Shown: positions 17,761 through 26,445 of the stretch, piece after piece
Position numbering within the stretch: the first letter of the stretch is position 1
Layout of the letters: each line of letters starts with the position of its first letter
NCBI GenBank assembly: GCA_016719945.1
Contig: JADJYE010000033.1
Coordinates: 1 to 64,000, forward strand
From: Polyangiaceae bacterium
GTDB taxonomy: Bacteria; Myxococcota_A; Polyangia; Polyangiales; Polyangiaceae
Direction: 5' to 3'
Length of the DNA: 64,000 bases
Program-made: the position numbers and the translations under genes
The notes under the pieces: model-generated
Seen by the model: only the letters and a program-made list of their open reading frames with translations
The model's database searches: none
Told to the model about the DNA's origin: nothing

Positions 17761-18432
17761 ATGAAAGAGAAGCAGGTCCTCGTCATCGGTCTCGGTCGGC
17801 TCGGGACCGCGCTCGTCAACGAGCTGTGGGACACCAACGTGGAGATCCTCGTCGTCGACAAGGACGAGGCCGCGATCGAGCAGGTGAAGGACAAGACGGC
17901 CGCGGCGTTCGTCGGCGACGGCTCGGACCCCCGCGTGCTCGAGGGGATCAACGCGAAGGAGATGGACGTGGCGGTCGTCACCGCCGGGGAGGACTTCGAG
18001 TCGTCGGTGCTGACGGTCGCCGCGCTCGCTCAGCTCAAGGTGCCTCACATCCTCGTGCGCGGGGCGACCGAGCGGCAAGCGAGCATCTTGCGCACGGTGG
18101 GCGCGACGCGCGTCTTCCTAGTGGAGGACGAGATGGGCCGCCGCCTCGCGACCGAGGTCCTGAGCCCGGCGTCCTCCGACTTCATGGAATACGCCTCCTC
18201 GTTCCGGGTGATGCCGTGGGTGCCGAGCGGCGACTACGTCGGCAAGACGCTGGTCGAGCTCGATCTGCGCAAGCGCCACGAGATCACGGTGCTCGGCTGT
18301 TGGCGCGGGGGCGACGCGCGGGGAAAGAAGAAGCCCGCGATGCCGACCCCCGACTACCGCGTCGCCCAGGGCGACACGCTGCTCGTGATCGGCCTGCACC
18401 AAGCGGTCGAGGCCTTCTTCTCGGGGCAGTGA
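17761..18432 (+). CDS. trkA: TrkA/KtrA-type RCK regulatory subunit
   Basis: The 223-residue protein has a Rossmann RCK-N domain (VIGLGRLGTALVNEL with GxGxxG; acidic LVVDKDE at the end of strand 2) and a C-terminal RCK-C domain (about 140-223; VLGCWRGGD, GDTLLVIGL). A single RCK-N/RCK-C unit of this size matches KtrA rather than the doubled TrkA of E. coli. It forms the ring that binds nucleotide and gates TrkH/KtrB. The gene follows trkH with a two-base gap, so the two are surely co-transcribed. Confidence 0.92.
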   Translation: MKEKQVLVIGLGRLGTALVNELWDTNVEILVVDKDEAAIEQVKDKTAAAFVGDGSDPRVLEGINAKEMDVAVVTAGEDFESSVLTVAALAQLKVPHILVRGATERQASILRTVGATRVFLVEDEMGRRLATEVLSPASSDFMEYASSFRVMPWVPSGDYVGKTLVELDLRKRHEITVLGCWRGGDARGKKKPAMPTPDYRVAQGDTLLVIGLHQAVEAFFSGQ

Positions 18433-19317
18433 TCAGCCGTCGACGGCGCGGCCGTTGAGCGACTGCACCGGGCGGGCGTTCATCGGGTACTTCGCCTTGA
18501 ACGCCTTGATCTGCTCGTCCGACATCGTGATCGGCTTCTTCATCACGGTCCAGTCGACGCCTTCGCTGCAGCCGGGGGTCGTGAGCGAGCCGGAGTAGTG
18601 GAAGTGTGCGAGGTCCTTGGGCACGAAGGCCGCCGGGTCGATCGGCGCCGAGAGCGCCTGCTCGGCGCCCGCCTTCGCGGGGATCGCCGACCAGATCGCG
18701 CCTGCGGCCTCGCTCTTGGCTCCGGCGTCGATCAGCACGCCCACCACGGCCAGCTTGCCCTGCGCGTCCTTGTGGACGAGGTGCACCTCCATCGGCGTGT
18801 CCTTGCCGCCCACTCTGTGCTCGCTCGGGGTGTGGAAGTGAAACTGGACGAGGTCGTATGTCGCCACGCCCAGCTTGATCTTGGCGCCGGGCTTCACGTT
18901 GACCTGGATCGTGTGACCGTTGTCGACGACCGTCCCTTCCACCTTCGCGTATTCGAACGTCACTGCCGGCGCCTTGGTCTTGCCGGCGACGAGATCGATC
19001 GGCGACTGCGCCTTGCCGGTCTTGCAGGACGAGAAGTCGGCCTCGAGCTCGCCCCACTTCTCGGGCCCCGTCGTCCCGTCATAAGACCAGTGAGCGTGCG
19101 CTGCGTGGGCGTCCGGCTTCGCGTGGGCGTCGGGCTTCGCGTGGGCGTCCTCGTGCGTCGGCTGGGCGGAGTGAGCCGCGGTCGACGCCACCGGCGGGGT
19201 CTCCGTCGCGGCCGCGGTCGAGACGTGCCTCGGCGGATCTTCCGCTGGAGGGGTCGACGTGCAGCCGACCAGGGCGAGGGTGAAGAGGGACGCGACAGTC
19301 AAGCGAGCGTTGTTCAC
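18433..19317 (-). CDS. Alpha-class carbonic anhydrase, lipoprotein
   Basis: The 294-residue protein starts at GTG 19317, preceded by GGAGGT at 19324-19329. A signal peptide with lipobox LALVGC ends at about residue 20. A low-complexity His/Ala-rich spacer follows, with the repeats HAKPDAHAKPDAHAAHAHW (about residues 58-76). The alpha-CA domain then begins (WSYDGTTGPEKWGEL). The zinc histidines are present in QFHFHTPSEH (two) and EVHLVH (third), and SLTTPGCSEGVDW is the substrate-side Thr motif. It catalyses CO2 hydration in the periplasm. The His-rich spacer may help capture zinc; that is an inference. Its start is 99 bases from the divergent YhhQ gene. Confidence 0.92.
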   Translation of the reverse strand: MNNARLTVASLFTLALVGCTSTPPAEDPPRHVSTAAATETPPVASTAAHSAQPTHEDAHAKPDAHAKPDAHAAHAHWSYDGTTGPEKWGELEADFSSCKTGKAQSPIDLVAGKTKAPAVTFEYAKVEGTVVDNGHTIQVNVKPGAKIKLGVATYDLVQFHFHTPSEHRVGGKDTPMEVHLVHKDAQGKLAVVGVLIDAGAKSEAAGAIWSAIPAKAGAEQALSAPIDPAAFVPKDLAHFHYSGSLTTPGCSEGVDWTVMKKPITMSDEQIKAFKAKYPMNARPVQSLNGRAVDG

Positions 19318-19416
19318 GAGAGGACCTCCGATCGTGGTGGCACGATATCCGACCGCCGGGCGATCCGACAGCCGGCGCCTCACGCGAGGGCCCGCGTTCG
19401 ATGATAGGAATGCCGA

Positions 19417-20193
19417 GTGTCCGACGAGGAAGAGAGCGCAGCGAAGTCGCACCCCCCCGTCAGCGAGACCCTCAGGGGGGCGGTCCGCGCGCTCGGCAGC
19501 GGTCACCCGGATCCGCCCAAGCACCTCGGCGTGGGGCAGAAGCTGTTCGTCGTGCTAGGCGCGATCTTCGTCACCTGCCTCGTGCTCGGCGACGTCACCG
19601 GTGGCAAGGCCTTCAGCACGCCGGTCGGGCCGGTGAGCGTCGGCCTCATCCTCTTCCCGGTGACGTTCCTGCTCACGGACGTCATCAACGATTTCTATGG
19701 CAAGCGTGGGGCGCGCTTCATCACCGGCGTCGGCGCGGCGATGGCGACGCTGGCCTATGTCGCGCTCGTCATCACGACAGCCCTGCCGACCGACCCCGAC
19801 ACGTACTTCCAGGACGCCGAGTACGCGAAGATCTTCGGCGGCTCGGCGAAGCTCTTCGTCGCGTCGATCGTCGCCTACCTGGTCGGCCAGCTGCTCGACA
19901 TCAACGTCTTCTTGTTCTGGAAGCGGGTCACGAGGGGCAAGCACCTCTGGCTCCGCGCGACCGGCTCCACGCTCATCAGCCAGATGGTCGACACCGCGAT
20001 CATCAACTCGATCTTCTGGGGTGGCGTGGCCGATAAATCCGTCGCCTGGATCGCCGCGAAGATCCTCCGCGAGTTCTTGATCAAGGTGGCGATCGCGATC
20101 TTGATCACCCCGATCGTGTACGCGATCCACGCGTTCATCCTGCGCTGGCTCGGGCTCGAGCCCGAGCCGCACGTCGAACAGACCGCGGGCTAG
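19417..20193 (+). CDS. yhhQ: YhhQ-family (queuosine precursor) transporter
   Basis: A 258-residue membrane protein with about six helices. Family stretches are LVLGDVTGGKAFSTPVGP, LFPVTFLLTDVINDFYGK and a late QMVDTAIINSIFWGG. This matches the VUT/YhhQ (DUF165) group, which imports queuosine precursors such as preQ0/preQ1. A soluble N-terminus of about 35 residues precedes the first helix. Start GTG 19417 gives that leader; a start near 19534 would give a shorter form. No queuosine riboswitch was recognised upstream. The stop overlaps the convergent guaB stop by four bases. Confidence 0.85.
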   Translation: MSDEEESAAKSHPPVSETLRGAVRALGSGHPDPPKHLGVGQKLFVVLGAIFVTCLVLGDVTGGKAFSTPVGPVSVGLILFPVTFLLTDVINDFYGKRGARFITGVGAAMATLAYVALVITTALPTDPDTYFQDAEYAKIFGGSAKLFVASIVAYLVGQLLDINVFLFWKRVTRGKHLWLRATGSTLISQMVDTAIINSIFWGGVADKSVAWIAAKILREFLIKVAIAILITPIVYAIHAFILRWLGLEPEPHVEQTAG

Positions 20194-21647
20194 CTGACCC
20201 GATAGTTCGGGGCCTCTTCCGTGATGATCACGTCGTGGACGTGGCTCTCACGCAGGCCTTGCGACGTGATGCGCACGAACTTGGCGTTCTTGCGCAGGTC
20301 CTCCACGGTCTTCGAACCGGTGTAGCCCATGCCCGAGCGCAGGCCGCCGACCAGCTGGTGGACGATCGAGGCGAGCGAGCCGCGGTAAGGGACGCGCCCC
20401 TCGATGCCCTCGGGCACGAGCTTCTCGTCCGCCGCGCCGCCCTGGCCGTAGCGGTCCTTGCTGCCGCGGCGCATCGCGCCGAGCGAGCCCATGCCGCGGT
20501 ACACCTTGTAGCTCCGGCCTTGGTAGAGCACGAGGTCGCCCGGAGACTCGTCCGTGCCGGCGAAGAGCGAGCCGATCATCACGCTCGACGCGCCCGCGGC
20601 GATGGCCTTCGTGACGTCGCCCGAGAACTTGATGCCGCCGTCTGCGATGATCGGGACGTCGTGGCGCTCCGCCGCGCGGACGCAGTCGGCGATGGCGGTG
20701 ATCTGCGGCACCCCGATGCCCGCGACGACGCGCGTGGTGCAGATGCTGCCCGGCCCGATGCCGACCTTGACCGCGTCTGCGCCAGCGTCGATGAGCGCGT
20801 CCGTGGCCTCCGCGGTCGCGATGTTCCCCGCGACGACCTCGGTGCCCGGGAAGCGCTTCTTCGCGGTGCGCACGGCGTCGATCACGCCCTTCGAGTGACC
20901 GTGCGCGGTGTCCACGACGATCACGTCGACGCCGGCTCCGACCAGCGCCTCGAGCCGCAGGTCCCGATCGGGGCCGGGGCCGATCGCCGCGCCGACCAGC
21001 AGCCTGCCGTGCTCGTCCTTCGAGGCGTTCGGGTTCTTGTCGGCCTGCAGCAGGTCCTTGATGGTGATGAGGCCGACCAGCTTTCCGCCCTGGTCGACCA
21101 CCAGCAGCTTCTCGATGCGGTGCCGGTGGAGCAGCTCCTTCGCGCGCTCGTTCGAGACGCCGGGGGGCACCGTCACGAGCTCCCTCGTCATCAGCTCGGC
21201 GACCTTGTGATCGAGGTTCTGCGCGAAGCGCAGGTCCCTCGACGTGAGGATGCCGACCGGCTTGCCCTCCTCCACCACGGGCACGCCGCTGATCGAGTGC
21301 TCGTTCATGACGTCGAGCGCCTCCTTCAGCGTCTGCGCGGGGCGGACGGTGATCGGGGCGCCGATCATCCCGCTCTCGGCGCGCTTCACGCGCTCGACCT
21401 CACGGGCCTGATCGGCGGGCGACAGGTTCTTGTGGATGATGCCGATTCCGCCGGCGCGAGCCATCGCGATCGCGGCGCGCCCCTCGGTCACCGAGTCCAT
21501 CGCGGCCGACACCAGCGGCAGGTTGAGGTCAGCCGCCGCGTGAGCCGTGTCCTCACGTCGACCTCGTGAGGGAGGACGTCGCTGTACGCCGGCGCGAGCA
21601 GGACATCGTCGAACGTCAGGCACTCACGGAGACGGTCGTGCAACATG
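20190..21647 (-). CDS. guaB: IMP dehydrogenase; frameshift near residue 39
   Basis: The protein begins MLHDRLRECLTFDDVLLAP (ATG 21647), the standard IMPDH N-terminus. The frame then breaks between about 21529 and 21545, after TRLTRR, and continues in another frame as DLNLPLVSAAMDSVTEGRA. Restoring one G there gives a full-length enzyme of about 485 residues. It has two CBS domains (about 95-205), the catalytic loop GIGPGSICTTR with the active-site Cys, and the flap GMGSLGAMRRGSKDRYGQ. IMPDH makes XMP from IMP in guanine synthesis and is normally essential. No second copy is in view, so an assembly indel is the most likely cause of the break. Confidence 0.93.
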
Positions 21648-21852
21648 GCCGGCTGTTACCCCAACGCGCCGGCGCCCGCCACCGGGGGATCGGCCGAGGT
21701 GGGCCATCGGTTAGCCAGTGGATCAACGGCTACACCGGTTCTGGAGGTGCGCCGAGGTAGTACATGGTGTACACGGCTCCGATTTTTACTGGGTCCATCC
21801 GCGCACTAGCGGTGGTCCACTCCGTGCAGGCGCGTTGCGTAAGGTGATGAAG
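21648..21852. promoter_or_regulatory. Intergenic region between divergent guaB and the lipoprotein cassette
   Basis: About 200 bases must hold the promoters of guaB and of the lipoprotein operon. A 13-base inverted repeat, GTACATGGTGTAC (21760-21772), is the only symmetrical site I see and could be an operator. TTGCGTAAGG at 21834-21843 merges into the ribosome-binding site of the first lipoprotein. No confident promoter hexamers. Confidence 0.3.
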
Positions 21853-23031
21853 ATGACCCTCGGCCGGCGGTTTGGTTCTTCTCTGGGTGTGCTGCTCTTC
21901 ACTGCCTGCGGGCTGGTCGTCCTCGGACCGGGCTGCGGCGCCGAGACGGACACCGCCATCGACGAGCAAGACGTCGTCCCCGATGGGGCCCAGACCCCCT
22001 GGGATCTGGCAGGGCTCTGCACCGAGAACATCCAGCGGCACATCACGGTGCGCCCGCAAGAGCTGTCGGACGGCGTCGTCCGCTGGCAGTGCGGCGACCG
22101 CCCGGGCGTCGATGGCGTCGACGACCGCGGCCAGGAGTATTGCGAGTACTTCGCCGTCTCGGCCGGCAAGCGCGTCGACAACTTCGCCGACGCCGACCCG
22201 TCCGCCCCGCTCTCGTGCTTCTTCACGTCGGTCTACATGGACGTGACCGAGGACACCGTCCGCGATGGGTACCTCGCCCAGGCGCTGTCGACCTCCGAGA
22301 ACCTCGCCGCGTCGGTCGACGCGGATCTCGTGCGCATGAAGGGTCAGTTCAACTCGCGCGGCGCCGCGACGACGCTCGTCGTCGACGCCATGAACGTCGC
22401 GACCTCGCAGAACGACCAGCGGCAGGCGGCCTGCTTCCTCGCCAGCGTCGACCCCGCGAACAAGGCCAACGCCGAGAAGCTCAAGGCGGCGTGCCGCGGC
22501 GTGAAGCTCACGAGCTCCACCGCGTGGAAGAAGGCGCAGCAGCTCGGCGCCAAGATCCCGAAGTCGACCGACGCCAACTACGACACCTACAAGGACACCG
22601 TCGCCTGCATGTCCGTCGGTCGCCTCGAGCACGGCGGCGTGGACTGGCGCATGAGCGACCCGCACATCGCGCAGGTCGTCGTCCGCGCGAACGACGAGTG
22701 CGGCTGCACCTACTCGGCGCTGCCAGACGCGCTCGAGGGCTTCATCCAAGGAACCTGGAGCAGCAAGGACGCCCTGCCGGCCGGCTGCCGCCGCGTGAAG
22801 GTCGATGGCTCCGACTACGTCCACATGACCATCTGCGAGATCCCCGAGGCGGAGCGCAGCGACCTCGAGACCAACCTCGACTACTCGGAGAACCTCCAGG
22901 CGTTCTGCAACGACCGCTTCGGCAAGGACATCGTCCTCACGGCGCCGCTGCGCGCGGTGGAGACGGCGGGCAGCTGCTCGAAGACGACGACCGCGTTCTG
23001 CAAAGAGTTCACGAAGAACGCGGTGAAGTGA
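21853..23031 (+). CDS. Cys-rich lipoprotein 1 of the EQD cassette
   Basis: A 392-residue protein with a signal peptide (MTLGRRFGSSLGVLLF...) and a lipobox-type cysteine at GPGC (about residue 30), followed at once by AETDTAIDEQD. The mature part has more than a dozen cysteines, for example DECGCTY and GSCSKTTTAFC, suggesting a disulfide-rich periplasmic or surface domain. It has no CxxCH motif. I chose the second ATG (21853) because AAGG at 21841 is then well spaced. The family was not recognised. It is the first of three consecutive lipoproteins that share the acidic EQD motif just after the lipid-modified cysteine. Confidence 0.6.
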   Translation: MTLGRRFGSSLGVLLFTACGLVVLGPGCGAETDTAIDEQDVVPDGAQTPWDLAGLCTENIQRHITVRPQELSDGVVRWQCGDRPGVDGVDDRGQEYCEYFAVSAGKRVDNFADADPSAPLSCFFTSVYMDVTEDTVRDGYLAQALSTSENLAASVDADLVRMKGQFNSRGAATTLVVDAMNVATSQNDQRQAACFLASVDPANKANAEKLKAACRGVKLTSSTAWKKAQQLGAKIPKSTDANYDTYKDTVACMSVGRLEHGGVDWRMSDPHIAQVVVRANDECGCTYSALPDALEGFIQGTWSSKDALPAGCRRVKVDGSDYVHMTICEIPEAERSDLETNLDYSENLQAFCNDRFGKDIVLTAPLRAVETAGSCSKTTTAFCKEFTKNAVK

Positions 23032-23067
23032 GCGTCGCCGCTGCTTCCTTTCCGTAGAGATCTCGCC

Positions 23068-24663
23068 ATGTCCTCCTCGCTTCACGCCAAGTCCCTCACC
23101 CTGCTCGCTGCCGCCTCGCTCGCGCTCGCGATCGTCGCGGCCGGCTGCGGCGAAGAGCCGCCCATCACCGAGGAGCAGGACATCGCCGAGACGAAGGAGC
23201 TGTTCGGCGACGATCGCGTCGCCGACGTCCTCAAGAAGGACCTCAAGAAGGTCCCCAGGAGCTGGGCGGAGTTCGAGACCCTCTTCGGCGTCGGCCGCGC
23301 GTGCAAGCGGACCGACAGCAAGGAGATCTACGTCGTCGAGGAGTCGTCGACGCGCGCGACGGGCCACCAGGAGCAGACCGACACGCTCCTGCCACGCGCG
23401 GTCGTCACCGGCTGCAACACCGGCGAGATGAACCCGCCGGGCGAGCCGCTCTACCAGTCGTACAGCCTGATGGCGGCGCTCTTCAGCTCGCCCGACGTGC
23501 CGGGGGCGGCGAGCGGCGACCCGATGGTCTTCGATCGCGTCGAGGTGATGGCGCTCGATCGAAAGACCGGCCTCTACAACTTCTACGTGATGACGCCGAG
23601 CGCTTACCCGGACAAGCCCGGCATCCTGCAGCGCATCCAGCTGCGCCCCGACGACTCGGTCTACGTCTACACCAAGGACCCTTCGAAATCGAAGGTGTCC
23701 AAGAAGAAGTCGAGCGACCGCTTGTGCAACAACTGCCACGTCAACATGGGCCCGCTCATGAACGAGATGCACGAGCCCTGGACCAACTGGATCAGCACGC
23801 ACAAGACGCTCCCGGATGCAGCCAGCGAGCTCACCGGTGAGACGCGCTCCATCGTCGAGGAGGCGGTCTCGATCGACGGCGCGCACTCGCGCCTCAGCCT
23901 CGCCAACGACCTCGAGAAGACGATGATGGCCGCCATCCGCGTCTGGAACGAAGGCCAAGCGTCGGTCCCGGGCAGCGGCTTCGTGCAGGCGACGATCGAC
24001 GGTGACCAGCCGGGCGGCGTCGCGGGGCTGCTCGACAGCCTCTTCTGTCAGACCGAGCTGCAGTACGCGAGCTCGTTCGGCACCGTCCCGCTGGAGCTGT
24101 TCGTCGACCCCGGCGCGGTCGCGGGCGGTCAGCTGCAGCCGCCGTCCTCGTACTCGACGGACGTGTTCCCGATCCTCATGCCCGTCCGCGCCGACATGGA
24201 TGAGCGGATCGAGACCGCGCTCATCAAGAAGAAGGTCGTCAGCCAGCGGACGACGATCGCGATCCGCCTGATCGACGACAGGAACGACGTGTTCTCGAGC
24301 GTCCGCTGCAACCTGCTGTCGGCCGCGACGAGCGGCATGCCGTCCGACGCGACCAAGGTCGACGCTCACCTGCGTACCTTCCTCCGCGGCCAGGTCGACG
24401 CGCTCTACCAGGAGGGCCCGCGGCGCGAGTACGCCCGCGCGCTGCTCGACGACGCCGTCACCGACATGAAGCCCTACCGCCTGGCGTACCTGAACGTCGC
24501 GACCATCGCGCTCGCCCGCGACGTCGAGAAGCTCCAGTCGCTGGAGGGCCGCGCCGAGCTCAAGGCGCGCTCGCAGCTGCGAAAAGACGCGGCGAAGCAG
24601 ATGTTCGCGCGCGAGGCGAACCCCATGCCGCTGCTGCACGACGAAGACCAGGTCGAGAAGTGA
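23068..24663 (+). CDS. CxxCH-containing lipoprotein 2 of the EQD cassette
   Basis: A 531-residue protein with a signal peptide ending in a lipobox (IVAAGC, about residue 26), then GEEPPITEEQD. A single c-type haem-binding motif, CNNCH, lies at about residues 220-224. It continues VNMGPLMNEMHEPWTNW, a stretch shared with the next gene. The region before it (about 90-210) contains beta-rich sequence (FYVMTPSAYPDKPGILQRI). The C-terminal 300 residues look helical. The haem motif makes a role in extracytoplasmic electron transfer or redox catalysis likely, but neither substrate nor family was recognised. Its start is 37 bases after lipoprotein 1, so co-transcription is likely. Confidence 0.65.
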   Translation: MSSSLHAKSLTLLAAASLALAIVAAGCGEEPPITEEQDIAETKELFGDDRVADVLKKDLKKVPRSWAEFETLFGVGRACKRTDSKEIYVVEESSTRATGHQEQTDTLLPRAVVTGCNTGEMNPPGEPLYQSYSLMAALFSSPDVPGAASGDPMVFDRVEVMALDRKTGLYNFYVMTPSAYPDKPGILQRIQLRPDDSVYVYTKDPSKSKVSKKKSSDRLCNNCHVNMGPLMNEMHEPWTNWISTHKTLPDAASELTGETRSIVEEAVSIDGAHSRLSLANDLEKTMMAAIRVWNEGQASVPGSGFVQATIDGDQPGGVAGLLDSLFCQTELQYASSFGTVPLELFVDPGAVAGGQLQPPSSYSTDVFPILMPVRADMDERIETALIKKKVVSQRTTIAIRLIDDRNDVFSSVRCNLLSAATSGMPSDATKVDAHLRTFLRGQVDALYQEGPRREYARALLDDAVTDMKPYRLAYLNVATIALARDVEKLQSLEGRAELKARSQLRKDAAKQMFAREANPMPLLHDEDQVEK

Positions 24664-24728
24664 GCCCGAGCCCCGCCGAGCTCCGCCTCGCCCCCGACGC
24701 ACGACCGACCCCCCGAGGAACCCTGCCG

Positions 24729-26384
24729 ATGAAATCCCCCGTTCTGTCCAAGGTGCTCTTGCTCTGTGGCTTCGCGGCGCTCGCGGCCGCTCCCGGCTGC
24801 GGAGAAGAGGAGGACCCGACGACGAGCGACGAGCAGGACGCGACGAGCACCATCGACGACGCGTTCGCCAAGACCCTGCTCACGGGCGGCTGCTCGATCA
24901 AGGTCGTGAAGACGGGCAAGACCCAGAAGACCAAGGGGACCGGCGGCGCCTGTCCGACCTCGGTCACCGCGGTGCTCGACGCGATCGACGCGGCGAAGCT
25001 GAAGACCAACGTGTACGTCGTCAGCGAGCAGGGCGACGTCACGCCGGGCGCGGACACTCCTTACCGCTTCGTGATGGCGGTCGACACGGGTGACGGCAAG
25101 AAGGAGAAGCTCTTCCTCTCGATGCTCGGCTCGGGCGACGGCGTGAGCGACTCGTTCCTCGAGATCATGAGCTTCAACGACAAGAAGGGCGTCTACGCGT
25201 ACTACGACCTCGAGGACGGCGCGTGGGTGCAGGTCGGCGACGGCTCGCAGATCAAGACCGACGCCACCTCGGGCAGCGCACCCTTCCGCTGCGCCAGCTG
25301 CCACACCACCGGCCAGCCGCTGATGAAGGAGCTCCACGACTCCTGGGCCAACTGGCACTCGACGTGGTTCTCCATGCAGGACCCGAAGTCGAGCGACGCG
25401 CTCTTCAACCGCCTGTTCAGCAAGAAGATCATCGGCGACACGCTGGAGCTCGAGATCATCGCGGGCACCAAGGCGGCGACCAAGGCGCGCGTCGACAAGG
25501 CGGTGAAGGAGAAGAACCTCAAGCCGCTCGTGAAGCAGCTGATGTGCGACGTCGGCGAGCCCTCGCTCATCGCCTCGCACTCGAAGAGCTCGAGCCGCGT
25601 GGGGACGGTGAGCACCTTCTCCAGCATGCTGCCGACCTCGATCCTGGTGAACAACCTCCTGAAGAACCCGCGCACGGGCACCGGCGATCAGAAGGGCCTC
25701 GACAACGTGGTGAACATGAACATCCCGTCGCTGTCGACGATCGGTCAGGCGATCGACTCTGCGGCGTACGTGAAGGCCCTCACCACCATCGGCCAGACGA
25801 TCGGCGGGCAGCCCGGCGACGCCATGTTCCCGATGTCGAGCCCGGAGAAGAGCTTCGCCGACATCCAGGTGGTGCAGGAGCTCGTCGCGCGCAACCTGCT
25901 CGACAAGGACATCATCGCCGACGTGCTGATGACCGACTTCACCGTCTCGACCTTCTCCAGCGCGCGCTGCGACCTCGCGGCGACGCTGCCGAAGACCTGG
26001 ACCTCGGTCGACGAGCTGCGGACGGCCTGGTCCACGGCGCTCACCTCCTCCGAGGTCCGCGGGGCCGTCGGCCTCAAGGCCCGCCTCGACAACAAGGCCG
26101 ACCTCGACGCCCACGCGGCGAAGGTGGAGACCTACGTCAAGGCGTGCAACGACCGCGCGCGGTCGACCGTCCAGGCCGACAAGGAGACCTTCCACGTCGA
26201 CCTGCTCAAGATCATGTCCCAGCGGCGCGCGGAGTTCGTCGAGAAGTACGAGGCGGTCGTCGAGAGCGACTGGCTCGTCCCCTCGGACAACCTGAACAGC
26301 GTGCCTCACGCGATCCGGCTCGGCGCTACCACGTGCCAGCTGGAGGACCAGACCTCGCCGTTCCTCGGCGAGAGCGGCGAGTGA
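24729..26384 (+). CDS. CxxCH-containing lipoprotein 3 of the EQD cassette
   Basis: A 551-residue protein with a signal peptide and lipobox AAAPGC (about residue 24), then GEEEDPTTSDEQD. One c-type haem motif, CASCH, occurs at about residues 188-192. It continues TTGQPLMKELHDSWANW, clearly related to the matching stretch of lipoprotein 2 (PLMxExHxxWxNW). The upstream region (YRFVMAVDTGDGKKEKLF) and the long C-terminal helical region also follow the same plan. I therefore regard genes 2 and 3 as divergent paralogues. A strong terminator follows at 26412. Function is unknown; a periplasmic or outer-membrane mono-haem protein is the best guess. Confidence 0.65.
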   Translation: MKSPVLSKVLLLCGFAALAAAPGCGEEEDPTTSDEQDATSTIDDAFAKTLLTGGCSIKVVKTGKTQKTKGTGGACPTSVTAVLDAIDAAKLKTNVYVVSEQGDVTPGADTPYRFVMAVDTGDGKKEKLFLSMLGSGDGVSDSFLEIMSFNDKKGVYAYYDLEDGAWVQVGDGSQIKTDATSGSAPFRCASCHTTGQPLMKELHDSWANWHSTWFSMQDPKSSDALFNRLFSKKIIGDTLELEIIAGTKAATKARVDKAVKEKNLKPLVKQLMCDVGEPSLIASHSKSSSRVGTVSTFSSMLPTSILVNNLLKNPRTGTGDQKGLDNVVNMNIPSLSTIGQAIDSAAYVKALTTIGQTIGGQPGDAMFPMSSPEKSFADIQVVQELVARNLLDKDIIADVLMTDFTVSTFSSARCDLAATLPKTWTSVDELRTAWSTALTSSEVRGAVGLKARLDNKADLDAHAAKVETYVKACNDRARSTVQADKETFHVDLLKIMSQRRAEFVEKYEAVVESDWLVPSDNLNSVPHAIRLGATTCQLEDQTSPFLGESGE

Positions 26385-26411
26385 GCTCCAGGCTCCCTCG
26401 AGACTGAACGA

Positions 26412-26445
26412 AGGCCCCCTCCCAGCCGAGGGGGCTTTCGCTTTT
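26412..26445 (+). terminator. Rho-independent terminator of the lipoprotein cassette
   Basis: An eight-base stem, GCCCCCTC / GAGGGGGC, with loop CCAGCC is followed by TTTCGCTTTT. The group II intron begins at the very next base (26446). Class C introns typically choose such sites. Confidence 0.85.

Noticed and set aside
19417..19560. A queuosine (preQ1) riboswitch upstream of yhhQ
   Set aside because: The 99 bases between the divergent starts show no preQ1-type hairpin with an A-rich tail.
21730..24702. A 990-residue minus-strand open frame across the lipoprotein cassette
   Set aside because: Arg/Val/Asp-rich shadow without signal, domain or plausible start; the plus-strand lipoproteins have signal peptides and haem motifs.
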